DNA of 64,000 nucleotides, taken from assembly GCF_020567525.1 (NCBI RefSeq), contig NZ_JAJCVI010000003.1, positions 372,001-436,000 on the forward strand. Direction: 5' to 3'. Source of the stretch: Halorubellus salinus (GTDB lineage: Archaea; Halobacteriota; Halobacteria; Halobacteriales; Natrialbaceae). Positions 40,686 to 49,701 of this stretch are shown piece by piece (the first letter of the stretch is position 1; each line of letters opens with the position of its first letter). Under the pieces are notes generated by a model that worked only from the letters and a program-made list of their open reading frames with translations, did not search any database and was not told where the DNA came from. Made by a program: the position numbers and the translations under genes.

Positions 40686-40923
40686 CGCTCCGCCTCGCTC
40701 AAGACCGCCATCGTAGACGTGTTCGACGGTTCGATGCGGGTGTCTCGACAGGTGCGACGCCGATGCGTCGCCCGGTCGAGGTGTTCGTGGAGGACTGACT
40801 GTCGTGGTGACACTGTTCTCGAAGTGAGTTGCGCGGAGACGGGTTTCGTTATGTCCGTCATACCGCTGGTAGGAGCGATAAACAGTCGCTTCGAGCCGCC
40901 ACGGCACACTGGTTTCCCGGCGC

Positions 40924-41982
40924 TCATTCTGCCACCGATTCGTAGATGGCTCGGATGCGTTCGCCCATGCGTTCGGCCGATAACTCCAGCATCTTCCGGC
41001 GCCCGTCGGACGGACCGCCGCGAGCGAGGACGGTCGCGAGCGCGTCGACGAGCGCCTCGTCGGTGTCCGCGACCGTGGCGTTCCGGACGCCGTCGACGAG
41101 GTCGGGGACGTCGCCGACGGGTGTCGACACGACCGGTGCGTTGCACGCGAGCGCCTCCTTGATTGCGTTCGGCGACCCTTCGCTCTTCGAGGTCAACAGG
41201 ACCGCGTCGGCCGCGTTCAGGTACAGCGGCATCCGGTCGTGAGGGACGCCGTGGATCGCGTGCAGCTCGACGTCACCGACGACGCCGGTTCCGTCCACGT
41301 CACGCCCACCGTCGCCGGTCGCGGCCGCGGTCGCGAGACCGTCGGTCGCATCCGCGCGCGGCGAAGCGGTTCCGTCGCCGACCTCGACCGCGACGGGTTC
41401 CGCCGCGAGTCGTTCACGGACCGCGTCGACGACGCGCTCCGCTCGCGGGAAGTCCTTCACTGCACGCTGTTTCGCGTACGGGAAGAGGACGTGCTTGGCG
41501 TCCTGACGCCACCCGAGGACGTCGCGCGCCACCTCGCTGGAGAACGGCCTGAATACCTCCAGGTCGATGCCGTGCGGGATGACGTGACAGTCCGTGCCCG
41601 TCGCCGCCGCCATCTCGTCGGTCATCACGATGACGGCGTCCGCGCGCTTCGCGCAGAACCGACTGAGTGGCGCGGGCTTCCCGAGGATGTCCGACCCCCA
41701 GAGGGTGAGGACGACCGGGAGGTTCGGTTGCGCGAGCGCCGCGGGCGCCGTCAGCCCGTAGTTCGCGTGCAGGACGTCGTAATCACCGAACGACGCCTTC
41801 AAGACCGCTGGATAGTACGAGACGTAGTCGAGCACGGAGCGAGACCGGTCCGCGTGGTCCGTCGTCACTCGTTTCCCTGGCACGGGCAGGACGTCGACGT
41901 CGACGCCCTGGGATTCGAGGATCCGGCATTGCTGCCGGAAGAACTCGGCTTCGTCGTTCGTCACGAGGGTGAGTACGCGCAT
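40924..41982 (-). CDS. Family 4 glycosyltransferase
   Basis: 352 residues. The GT-B donor site is clear: VTDEMAAATGTDCHVIPHGI followed by DLEVFRPF, then LTSKSEGSPNAIKEALACNAPVVSTPVGDVPDLV (E-x7-E motif). The acceptor half starts MRVLTLVTNDEAEFFRQQCR. About 40 residues of low complexity (about 205-245, Asp/Gly/Ala/Thr) interrupt the donor domain. Soluble, it would act at the inner membrane face, adding a hexose to a lipid-linked glycan. A CATAACAATAC element lies upstream at 42014-42030. Confidence 0.92.
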   Translation of the reverse strand: MRVLTLVTNDEAEFFRQQCRILESQGVDVDVLPVPGKRVTTDHADRSRSVLDYVSYYPAVLKASFGDYDVLHANYGLTAPAALAQPNLPVVLTLWGSDILGKPAPLSRFCAKRADAVIVMTDEMAAATGTDCHVIPHGIDLEVFRPFSSEVARDVLGWRQDAKHVLFPYAKQRAVKDFPRAERVVDAVRERLAAEPVAVEVGDGTASPRADATDGLATAAATGDGGRDVDGTGVVGDVELHAIHGVPHDRMPLYLNAADAVLLTSKSEGSPNAIKEALACNAPVVSTPVGDVPDLVDGVRNATVADTDEALVDALATVLARGGPSDGRRKMLELSAERMGERIRAIYESVAE

Positions 41983-42232
41983 GAGAATGTATTTGGTCGA
42001 TACACCGAACCGACGGGTATTGTTATGCCCGTCCTACCCGTTCGCCGCGGTCTCGGCCGTCCGAGAACGCCTGACGAGAGCGCCGTCGCCGCGCCGGCAC
42101 GGTCGTCCTGCCGTCGTCGAACCCGCTCCGGTCCGCGCGCTTTGCGGAGTTGTCGCCACCTAACAAAGCCACCGGCACGTCTTGAGTCCGGTAACTACGA
42201 CGAACCCGATACTCGGGTCTCGCAACGAACTC

Positions 42233-43540
42233 ATGCCACAGTCACAACCGAACCTCGTCCTCGTCTCGATAGATAGCCTCCGCGCTGACCACTGCGGGTA
42301 CCTCGGCGACGACCGAGGACTCACACCGACGATGGACGCGATGGCAGCGGACGGCGTCGCGTTCACGCAAGCGATCGCACCCGGCCCGCAGACGTTCTCG
42401 TCGATGCCCGTCGCGTTCACCGGCGAGTACCGCCCGCCGAACTCGCTCGACGCCATCGACGCCTCCTCGCACTGGGCGCGACGCATGGGCGCCATCGAGA
42501 ACCACGTCACGCGCTACGAGACGCTCCCCGAGCGCCTCAAGCGCCGCGGGTACACGACCATCGGGTTCAGTCCGAACCCGTGGACGTCGACGATATCCGG
42601 GTTCGACCGCGGGTTCGATCACTTCGTGGACTTCTCCGAGGCGTCCGCCGACTCCGAGCGATTGCGCGACCGGGTCGCGACGCGCGTCCTCGGCGAGAAC
42701 CCCGACCGGAAGGCGTTCGAGATCGCGAAGGACATGGTCACGGGGTCGTCGTTCTTCGCGCAATGGGGGTCGTTCTACGACGACGTCCTCGCGGCGGTCG
42801 CCGAGGCCGAGGAACCGTTCTTCCTCTGGGTGTTCCTCATGGACACGCACTTCCCGTTCGTGACGACTCGCGAGCACCGCGTCGAGCAGTCCGCGCTCGG
42901 GATGTACTACAGTACCGCGGTCTCGCAGGGCGCGATGCGCGGCACCGACGACTCCATGCCGCCGCGAGCGATCCGCGCGACGAAACGCAGCTATCGCGAC
43001 ACCGTCCGCGCCGCGGACGCGTTCCTCGACGCCCTCCAGCGCGACCTCGCGCACGTCGATCCAGTCACGGTCGTGCACTCGGACCACGGGGAGTCCTTCG
43101 GCGACCACGGGAACTTCGGCCACCACCACCGCGAGCTCTACGAGGAGAACGTGCACGTCCCGTACCTCGTCCACGGGCTCGACCGCGCCGAACGCGTCGA
43201 CGAACCGACGTCGCTCGCGTCGATCCCGCGAGTCCTCACCGACATCGCGGACACGGGAACCTTCGAGCCCGACCGGGCGGGCGACCCGGTCGTGGCTGCG
43301 AGCGAAGCCGGCGAGCACGTCGCCGCGCGCGAGGACCGCTTCAAACTCGTGCGCTCGGGCGACCGGATCGTGCTCTACGACCTCGCCTCCGACCCGGAGG
43401 AGACGACGGACGTTTCCACCGACCATCAGGCGGTCCGGCATCGCCTCGAGCGCGTCCTCCGCACGTACGACGACCACGTCGGAGAGAGCGCGCGACTCGA
43501 CGCCGCGACGCGCGCCGTCGCCACGACCGGCGACTTCTGA
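42233..43540 (+). CDS. Sulfatase / alkaline-phosphatase-fold enzyme, non-canonical nucleophile
   Basis: 435 residues from the ATG at 42233. Metal-binding motifs are present: LVSIDSLRADHCGYLGDDRG at the N-terminus and VVHSDHGESFGDHGNFG near residue 285. The usual sulfatase C/S-x-P-x-R is absent; the site reads GPQTFSSMPVAFTGEYRPPN, so any nucleophile would be Thr or Ser. That fits phosphodiesterase or phosphotransferase members better than formylglycine sulfatases. It probably modifies the surface glycan, for instance with a phosphate-linked group. No signal peptide, so it is likely cytoplasmic. Confidence 0.85.
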   Translation: MPQSQPNLVLVSIDSLRADHCGYLGDDRGLTPTMDAMAADGVAFTQAIAPGPQTFSSMPVAFTGEYRPPNSLDAIDASSHWARRMGAIENHVTRYETLPERLKRRGYTTIGFSPNPWTSTISGFDRGFDHFVDFSEASADSERLRDRVATRVLGENPDRKAFEIAKDMVTGSSFFAQWGSFYDDVLAAVAEAEEPFFLWVFLMDTHFPFVTTREHRVEQSALGMYYSTAVSQGAMRGTDDSMPPRAIRATKRSYRDTVRAADAFLDALQRDLAHVDPVTVVHSDHGESFGDHGNFGHHHRELYEENVHVPYLVHGLDRAERVDEPTSLASIPRVLTDIADTGTFEPDRAGDPVVAASEAGEHVAAREDRFKLVRSGDRIVLYDLASDPEETTDVSTDHQAVRHRLERVLRTYDDHVGESARLDAATRAVATTGDF

Positions 43541-43705
43541 CCGCCCTGCCCGATAACGCGGCTGCTATTCTCTCCCAGGGACGCGACGTGCCCGTGGACG
43601 CAAGCGATCGCGTCTGACGCACCCTCACCCCACCAACGCTCGCGTTCTCGAACGCAGTACGCCCGCGATTCGACGGACGGGTCGTGGTACCCCGACTCTC
43701 GGAAG

Positions 43706-43713
43706 GGTTATCC
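43706..43713 (+). promoter_or_regulatory. TATA-like element for cspA
   Basis: GGTTATCC lies 27-34 bases before the ATG at 43740, at the spacing expected for a leaderless or very short-leader transcript. Confidence 0.4.
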
Positions 43714-43739
43714 CTCCAGCGGCGCTGGGTACATTTGCA

Positions 43740-43946
43740 ATGGCAAACGGTAAGGTTGACTTCTTCAACGACACTGGCGGCTACGGTTTCATCTCGACTG
43801 ACGACGGCGACCTCGACGACGACGAGGACGTGTTCTTCCACATGGAGGACGTCGGCGGCCCCGACCTCGAAGAGGGTCAGGAGGTCGAGTTCGACATCGA
43901 ATCGTCCCCCAAGGGACCGCGCGCGACGAACCTCGTCCGCAAGTAA
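43740..43946 (+). CDS. cspA: Cold-shock domain protein
   Basis: 68 residues, a complete cold-shock domain. RNP1 is GGYGFIST and RNP2 is DVFFHM. MANGKVDFFNDTGGYGFIST and the ending GPRATNLVRK match haloarchaeal CspA. An acidic insert (DDGDLDDDEDVF) adapts it to high salt. It binds single-stranded RNA/DNA and acts as an RNA chaperone. Confidence 0.95.
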   Translation: MANGKVDFFNDTGGYGFISTDDGDLDDDEDVFFHMEDVGGPDLEEGQEVEFDIESSPKGPRATNLVRK

Positions 43947-44046
43947 ACTAGTTCTCGTCGGTCGCTAGCGGCGACGGACGACGACCCACATTCTCACAGC
44001 ACTACCACCACAGAGCGACGGCTTCGTCGGACGACGCGAGGGAAGT

Positions 44047-44104
44047 CACTCGAACAGCACGTCGCACGCTCGAACAGCACGGCGCACGCTCGAACAGCAC
44101 GGCG
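44047..44104. repeat. 20-bp tandem repeat, about three copies
   Basis: Units beginning at 44047 (18 bp, shortened), 44065 and 44085 share CACGCTCGAACAGCACGGCG. They lie in the 293-bp gap between convergent cspA and the ribbon-helix-helix gene. No gene or spacer structure is associated, so it is not a CRISPR. Confidence 0.8.
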
Positions 44105-44239
44105 CTCGTGCCGTAGTGCGATTCTCGGAAGTTCAAGGACGTAGCTGCGAGCTGGCTGAAAGTCGAGGACGGCAGCGACGGGAGGAACGTACTGAACGGA
44201 GAACGAGAGTGATTCGGGCGGGGAGTCGCGGGCGCCGTC

Positions 44240-44488
44240 TCAGAGGTACCCGAGCGAGTCCAGTCGCTCTTCGAGCGCTTCGGCGTCGACGTCGACGTCA
44301 TCGGCCGCTGGTTCCTGGTCGGGCGTTCGCTCGGTCGGGTCGGTGACCTCGCGGAGGAGCGCTTCGATGGCGACCGCGACGTACTCGTCGACCGAGTCGT
44401 ACTGCGTGTACGGAAGCCGGGATTCGACGGCTTCGACGACGTGGGTCGGGAGTTCGACCGAGATAGTCTCGGCCCGTTCCTCAGGCAT
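44240..44488 (-). CDS. Ribbon-helix-helix DNA-binding protein
   Basis: 82 residues from the ATG at 44488. ETISVELPTHVVEAVESRLP is the RHH strand and first helix; YDSVDEYVAVAIEALLREV is the second helix. An acidic C-terminal tail ends in LEERLDSLGYL. The start overlaps the stop of the DUF354 gene by 8 bp, so it is the last gene of a four-gene nucleotide-sugar operon. It may regulate this locus or be an antitoxin-like protein; no toxin is adjacent. Confidence 0.82.
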   Translation of the reverse strand: MPEERAETISVELPTHVVEAVESRLPYTQYDSVDEYVAVAIEALLREVTDPTERTPDQEPAADDVDVDAEALEERLDSLGYL

Positions 44489-45860
44489 CGTCACCCCCCG
44501 TCTCGGTGCGGTCCCGGACGTCGGTGCCACCGTCTGTCGCCTCGACGTGCGGTTCACCGTCCGCCCGCACGTCGTCGTCAGCGTCGCTGTCGACGTCGTC
44601 GCTACCGTCGCCGGCGTCGACCCCGTCAGTAGCGTCGACGCTATCGTTTCCGTCAGTAGCGCCGACGCCGACGGCCGCGACCGCCGCTTCGACGTCCGCG
44701 TCGCGAGCCGCGAGCGGCCGCGGGCTCGCCTCGCGCGAGGTCCCCGCTATCGCGAGGATCTCGTCGACCATCACGCGATTCACGTCCATCTGTTCGTCGA
44801 GCATCCACTCGCGGCGTCGCTGCAGTTCCGCACGATCAGGCGGATGCAGGACGAGGTCCTTCGCGGCCTCGATGGCCTTCCGTTCGTCGCGGATGGACTG
44901 CAGGAGCCCGTACCGCTTCAGCGCCTTGTAGATCATCTCGCCGGTCGTCCCGACGATCGAGTTCGTCCGGATCGCGGGCGTCCCGAGGATGGCCGCCTCC
45001 GCGGACATCGTACACGAGTCGCCGAGGTACATGTCCGCGTAGTACATCACGTGGTGGACGTCCTCCGGCGGCGTCGACAGCGTGAGGTGCTCGAGGTCCT
45101 CCGGAACGCCCTCCTCGGCGGAGAGATACACCGTTCCGTGGTCCTGGAGGAACTCGACGAGCTCGCGCATCCCCTCGGGCGACAGGCCGCTGTGGCCCGC
45201 GTCGTGGTACGCGCCCCAGCCCGTGAGCCGGAGGAGGAAGTACCGTTCGTCGGGGTCGATACCGTGCTTCTCGAGGACCGACGGGTCGGGCGTGAAGTGC
45301 TTCGGGTGGAGGTACGCGAGCTCCTGGAACGGCAGGTGCCGGCGCTTTCCGGGGTCGACGTCGAGCTGGAACTGGTCGGGGACGAGGATGCGGTCCACCC
45401 AGCGGAGCGTCATCGCGTGCTGGATGCGCCGCAGCGCCATCGACCCGCGGAGCGTGTCGCAGACGATGAGGTTCTTGCAGCCGACGAGCCTTGCGACGTG
45501 CACGGGCGGGGGCGCGAGGCGACTGACGATGACGTCCGGCTCGAACTCGCGGGCGAGCTGGTACAGGCGTTTCTCGTTCACGAACATCTCCCAGACGAGC
45601 CCGGGGAACGAGTCGGCCTGCTTCGTCATCGGGACGTGCTCGATGTCGTACGCGTCCAGGAGGTCGATGGCGACCTCCTTGTGACGGGAGGCGACGAGCG
45701 TCTCGTGACCCATCTCTTGCAGGTCCGCGATGGCGTTCCGGAACAGGTGGACCTGCGCCGGGTGGCCGACGTTGAACAGGATGCGCTTCGGTTCGGCGTC
45801 GCGCTCGCCGTCGACGAACGTCTCGAACTCGTCGACGGTGACCGCGTCGATGCTCGTCAT
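44481..45860 (-). CDS. DUF354 protein (GT-B / UDP-GlcNAc 2-epimerase-like)
   Basis: 459 residues from the ATG at 45860, overlapping the upstream stop as ATGA. The fold begins KRILFNVGHPAQVHLFRNAI. MYLGDSCTMSAEAAILGTPA is a sugar-nucleotide binding motif typical of GT-B and epimerase families. The last 80 residues are acidic low complexity (Asp/Thr/Gly/Val). DUF354 proteins are predicted glycosyltransferases or epimerases for surface glycans. It follows a UDP-sugar dehydrogenase gene, so the substrate is likely a UDP-amino sugar or its uronate. Confidence 0.85.
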   Translation of the reverse strand: MTSIDAVTVDEFETFVDGERDAEPKRILFNVGHPAQVHLFRNAIADLQEMGHETLVASRHKEVAIDLLDAYDIEHVPMTKQADSFPGLVWEMFVNEKRLYQLAREFEPDVIVSRLAPPPVHVARLVGCKNLIVCDTLRGSMALRRIQHAMTLRWVDRILVPDQFQLDVDPGKRRHLPFQELAYLHPKHFTPDPSVLEKHGIDPDERYFLLRLTGWGAYHDAGHSGLSPEGMRELVEFLQDHGTVYLSAEEGVPEDLEHLTLSTPPEDVHHVMYYADMYLGDSCTMSAEAAILGTPAIRTNSIVGTTGEMIYKALKRYGLLQSIRDERKAIEAAKDLVLHPPDRAELQRRREWMLDEQMDVNRVMVDEILAIAGTSREASPRPLAARDADVEAAVAAVGVGATDGNDSVDATDGVDAGDGSDDVDSDADDDVRADGEPHVEATDGGTDVRDRTETGGDDA

Positions 45861-47242
45861 CGCGGCCACCTCCCACCGATGGTGTATACTGGTGCGTCGA
45901 CGTCCTCCGGGAGGAGGAAGCGGCCGTCGAGGACGGGGGCGTCGAACCCCGTCCAGTCGAGGTCGCGGAACTCGTCGTGGCCCGCGAGCACCGCGACCGC
46001 GTCCACCTTCTGGGTCTCGAGGCGGTCCATCGGGACGCGCTCGACGCCCTCGAAGTCGGTCCAGTCGTCGACGAACGGGTCCGCGGCGAGCACGCGCGCG
46101 CCCGTCGCGGCGAGTTCGCGAGCGACGACGGGCCCCGGCGAGAACCTGAGTTCGGCGACGTTCCCGCGGTACGCGAGCCCAAGGAGGAGGACCGTCGGTG
46201 CGTCGCCGTCGACGCCGTGGGCGTCGAGCATCGCTTCGAGGAGCGCGACCGTGTGCTCGGGCATCGAGTCGTTCACGTCGCGGGCGGCGTGCAGGAGGCC
46301 GGCGTCGACCTCGGGGAACGCGCCGGCGAGGAAGTACGGGTAGACGGGGATGCAGTGCCCGCCGACGCCCGGGCCCGGCGTGTGGATGTCGCAGTACGGT
46401 TGCGTGTTCGCGACCTCGATGGCCTCGTTCACGTCCACGTCCAGCGTCCCCGCGTAGCGCGCGAGCTGGTTCGCGACCGCGATGTTGACGTCGCGGTACA
46501 CGCCCTCGAACACCTTCACCGCTTCAGCGGTCGCGGCGTCGCTCGTCGCGATGACGTCGTTGCTCGTCACCTCGCCGTAGATGATCGAGGCGACCCTGGT
46601 GCTCTCCGCGTCCACGCCGCCGACGACCTTCGGGTACGCGCCGCGGACGTCCTCGAGCGCGCGACCGCTCGACGTGCGCTCGGGGCACGCGGCCGCGCCG
46701 AACTCGCCGACCTCCAGGCCGCTGATGCGAGCGAGCGTCGGCACGACGAGGTCCCGGGTCGTGCGCGGCGGCACCGTGCACTCGACGACGACGAGGTCGC
46801 CGGGCGACAGGCCCGCACCGATGCTCTCGAGTGCGGCTTCGACCGTCGAGAGGTCGGGTTCGTGGCCGTCGAGGAGCGTCGGGACCATGAGGACGTGGAC
46901 GCTCGCGGCTCGCGCTGCCGCGACCGTGTCGCTGGTCGCGGAGAGCGCGCCACGGTCGACGACGTCCGCGACGAGCTCCGCGAGCCCGGGCTCGCGTTCG
47001 ACGTGACAGTCGCCACTCGAGACGGTGTCGACGACGGACTCGTCGACGTCGACGCCCGTGACGTTCCCGCAGACGTCAGCGTACACCGCTGCGAGCGGGA
47101 GGCCCATCTTCCCGAGGCCGTAGACGGCGACGGGTATCTCGCCCGCGAGGAAGGCCTCGCGGAGTTCCGCGTCGGACGCCGACGGGTCGTACGCGGCCCG
47201 ACGCGGCGCGTCGACCGCGCGCACTGCGCCGTCGCCGGTCAT
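45857..47242 (-). CDS. UDP-sugar dehydrogenase (UDP-ManNAc dehydrogenase-like)
   Basis: 461 residues from the ATG at 47242, overlapping the upstream stop (ATGA). The NAD-binding motif is VAVYGLGKMGLPLAAVYADV. VVVECTVPPRTTRDLVVPTL and ACPERTSSGRALED are typical of the WecC/WbpA group. The catalytic Cys is in GPGVGGHCIPVYPYF, and the C-terminal domain has LGLAYRGNVAELRFSPGPVV. It would oxidise a UDP-hexosamine to the uronic acid. The Glu in CPER rather than the usual EGxA fits the amino-sugar type. Confidence 0.92.
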   Translation of the reverse strand: MTGDGAVRAVDAPRRAAYDPSASDAELREAFLAGEIPVAVYGLGKMGLPLAAVYADVCGNVTGVDVDESVVDTVSSGDCHVEREPGLAELVADVVDRGALSATSDTVAAARAASVHVLMVPTLLDGHEPDLSTVEAALESIGAGLSPGDLVVVECTVPPRTTRDLVVPTLARISGLEVGEFGAAACPERTSSGRALEDVRGAYPKVVGGVDAESTRVASIIYGEVTSNDVIATSDAATAEAVKVFEGVYRDVNIAVANQLARYAGTLDVDVNEAIEVANTQPYCDIHTPGPGVGGHCIPVYPYFLAGAFPEVDAGLLHAARDVNDSMPEHTVALLEAMLDAHGVDGDAPTVLLLGLAYRGNVAELRFSPGPVVARELAATGARVLAADPFVDDWTDFEGVERVPMDRLETQKVDAVAVLAGHDEFRDLDWTGFDAPVLDGRFLLPEDVDAPVYTIGGRWPR

Positions 47243-48216
47243 CGCGCGGTCACCTCCTTGCGTTCCACGAGCGCCAGCGCCTCGATGCGTTCCGCGAGCG
47301 CCTGCACGCGGAGCGCGTCCTCGGGCGTCACCTCCGCGGGTTTGCCCTCGCGGACGGCGTTCACGAACGACTCGAGCTCCGCCTTCAGCGGCTCGCCGTT
47401 CTCCACCATCGGTTGCTCGACGACGCTCTCGTGGCGATACCGGATGTCGCCGTTCGTCTCCAGGTACTCGGGGAACGACTCGCGGTGGATGTTCACCGAC
47501 TGGCGGATGAAGTCGACGTTGACCCGGCAGGACTCTGCGGTCACCGACAGTTCGCGTATCTTCTGGCGCGTCCGTCGGCTCGCCGTGAGCGACGCGACCG
47601 TCCCGTCCTCGAACACGAGCTGTGCGACCACGTACTGCGGGTCGTGCGCCACCGCGGAGACGGACGCGACGTCGCAGTCGACGAGCGACAGGAGGATGTC
47701 GAGGTCGTGCACCATCAGGTCGAGGACGACGCTGTCCTTGATGTCGCGGTCGATCGGCGGGCCGAGGCGCTGCACGTCGAACGCGATGAGGTCGAGGTCC
47801 GGGACGACGTCGTGGAGGACGCGGGTCGCCGGATTGAACCGCTCGATGTACCCGACCTGGAGGACGAGGCCGCGCTGGCGCGCGAGCGTCGCGAGCTCCT
47901 CGCCGAGTTCGCGCTCCTCGACGAACGGCTTCTCCACGAGGACGTGCACGTCGTGCTCGAGGCACTGTTTCACCACGTCGTAGTGGTGCTCGGTCGGGAC
48001 CGCGACCGACACGACGCTCGCCGCGTCGAGGAGTTCGGAGAGCGGCACGGCGTCGGTCTCGTAGTCGTCCGCGACCTCCTCGGCGCACGCCTCGTTGGCG
48101 TCGTAGACGCCGACGAGTTCGACACCGGGGAGTTCGGCGTACACGCGAGCGTGCTGGCGGCCCATGCTCCCCACGCCGACGACGCCGGCGGGGATGCGTT
48201 CGCGACGACCGCTCAT
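47239..48216 (-). CDS. Gfo/Idh/MocA family oxidoreductase
   Basis: 325 residues from the ATG at 48216. The NAD(P)-binding motif is AGVVGVGSMGRQHARVYAEL, EKPF (HVLVEKPFVEE) is intact, and the mid region reads VGYIERFNPATRVLHDVVPD. The set resembles UDP-GlcNAc 3-dehydrogenase-like members (WlbA type) used for amino-sugar synthesis. It is first in the four-gene operon with a UDP-sugar dehydrogenase, DUF354 and an RHH protein. The upstream gap (48217-48590) contains an ACATAACAATACG element near 48391. Confidence 0.9.
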   Translation of the reverse strand: MSGRRERIPAGVVGVGSMGRQHARVYAELPGVELVGVYDANEACAEEVADDYETDAVPLSELLDAASVVSVAVPTEHHYDVVKQCLEHDVHVLVEKPFVEERELGEELATLARQRGLVLQVGYIERFNPATRVLHDVVPDLDLIAFDVQRLGPPIDRDIKDSVVLDLMVHDLDILLSLVDCDVASVSAVAHDPQYVVAQLVFEDGTVASLTASRRTRQKIRELSVTAESCRVNVDFIRQSVNIHRESFPEYLETNGDIRYRHESVVEQPMVENGEPLKAELESFVNAVREGKPAEVTPEDALRVQALAERIEALALVERKEVTAR

Positions 48217-48590
48217 CGCTCTCCCTCGCTTCCCGTACGGTCGAACTGGCCGGTCTCGGCGTCGCTCCGTGACACCTGACCCCGGTAACTCGCTGTTACC
48301 GTGAACGCTCCCTGCGCTTCGGTCGGTGGCGGGCTCCGAACTGTTCTTCGGCGTCGATAAGTCACGGAGAGAACTCCCGCTGGTAGACGTATTGTTATGT
48401 TCTGCTTGCCAGCGACAGCCACGTACTGACGGCCGCGCAGTCGCTCGAATCCGCCCGACGAACCGGTCTCTGCTCGCTGTCACTGCGACCGCCTGCGAAG
48501 GCTCACCGTAACTAACCCTTCACGCGCTCTCCACTCGCCCATGTATCCACGAGCAACCGTACGACGTCCCTCCGGAGGGGCCCGCTAGCC
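48217..48590. promoter_or_regulatory. Divergent gap, Gfo/Idh operon and deacetylase gene
   Basis: This 374-bp gap contains CGGTAACTCGCTGTTACCG (48284-48302), an inverted repeat of CGGTAAC and GTTACCG. On the minus strand an ATAACAA-type element lies near 48391-48399, about 180 bases before the oxidoreductase start, implying a leader. I see no gene. Confidence 0.45.
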
Positions 48591-49523
48591 GTGGGCTCGG
48601 TCGTGTTCTCGCTCGACGCGGAACTCGCGTGGGGCTTCCCGGACTTCGACGACCCGCCGATGGATCGCGTCGACGCGTCCCGCGACGCCTGGACGTGGCT
48701 CGTCGACCTGTTCGACGAGTACGACGTCCCTGCCACGTGGGCGGTCGTCGGCCACCTGTTCCTCGACGACTGCGACGCTCGACACGCCGACCTCGACGCG
48801 CCAGACGGCTGGTTCGCGCACGAGACCGGCGCGCTCGCCTCGCGCCACGACGTCCGGTTCGCACCAGACCTCGTCGCCGCCGTCCGGAACGCGGACGTCG
48901 ACCACGACGTCGGCTCGCATACGTTCGCGCACGTTCCCTTCGACCACCCCGACGTGACGAGCGACCTCGTCGACGCGGACCTCGCTCGCGCGGTCGCCGT
49001 CGCCGCCGACCAGGGGCTCGCGCTCGAATCGTTCGTGTTCCCGCGGAATGCCGTCGGGTTCCGCGACCGCCTCGCGAAGCACGGCTTCCGGACGTACCGG
49101 AGCGCGGGCACTCCGGGCGGGACCGGACTCGCCCGTGCCGCTCGCAAGGTCGCCGACGTCCTCGACCCGGGACGGGTGCCGCTCGTCGAACCGCGCGTCG
49201 ACGAGTACGGACTCGTCGACATCCCGCCGTCGCTGTTCCTGTTCGGGTTCGAAGGGACGCCCCGGGACGTGCTCGCGACGGTCTGGACCGACCCCATCGT
49301 CCGCCAGGCGGCCGACGCCATCGACCGCGCTGCCGACGGCGACGGGGTGTGCCACCTCTGGCTGCACCCGAACAACGTCGTCGACGACGCCGGGCGCGCC
49401 CGACTCGAAGCCATCGTCGCGCACGTCGCCCGCCGGCGCGACGAGGACGGCCTCCTCGTGGAGACGATGCGGGACGTCGCCGACCGCGTCCTCGGGACCG
49501 AACCGACCGCGACCGTCGCCTGA
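48591..49523 (+). CDS. Polysaccharide deacetylase family protein
   Basis: 310 residues from a GTG at 48591. The NodB-like start is VVFSLDAELAWGFPDFDDPP (first Asp of the motif), followed by ATWAVVGHLFLDDCD. A metal-site motif is in DHDVGSHTFAHVPFDHPD (H-x3-H), and a late His is in HLWLHPNNVVDDAG. No signal peptide, so it probably acts on a cytoplasmic or lipid-linked sugar. It would remove an N-acetyl group from a glycan of this locus. Confidence 0.85.
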   Translation: MGSVVFSLDAELAWGFPDFDDPPMDRVDASRDAWTWLVDLFDEYDVPATWAVVGHLFLDDCDARHADLDAPDGWFAHETGALASRHDVRFAPDLVAAVRNADVDHDVGSHTFAHVPFDHPDVTSDLVDADLARAVAVAADQGLALESFVFPRNAVGFRDRLAKHGFRTYRSAGTPGGTGLARAARKVADVLDPGRVPLVEPRVDEYGLVDIPPSLFLFGFEGTPRDVLATVWTDPIVRQAADAIDRAADGDGVCHLWLHPNNVVDDAGRARLEAIVAHVARRRDEDGLLVETMRDVADRVLGTEPTATVA

Positions 49524-49701
49524 CTCGCTCGGACTCGCTCCACGCGCCGCTCCTCTCTCCTCGCCTCCCCTTCATCTCCCCGTCCCGTCACTCGCAGTAG
49601 GACCGTCCTGGCACGTCGGTCACCAACTGAACAAAGCCGGTCACCGACCGAAGGCCATCGCATAACAATACGTCGACTCCACGTCCGAAGAAACGACCAT
49701 C

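Noticed and set aside
42182-42232. Earlier TTG start for the first sulfatase-fold gene
   Set aside because: It would add 17 residues unlike the family N-terminus; the ATG at 42233 sits just before the conserved metal motif.
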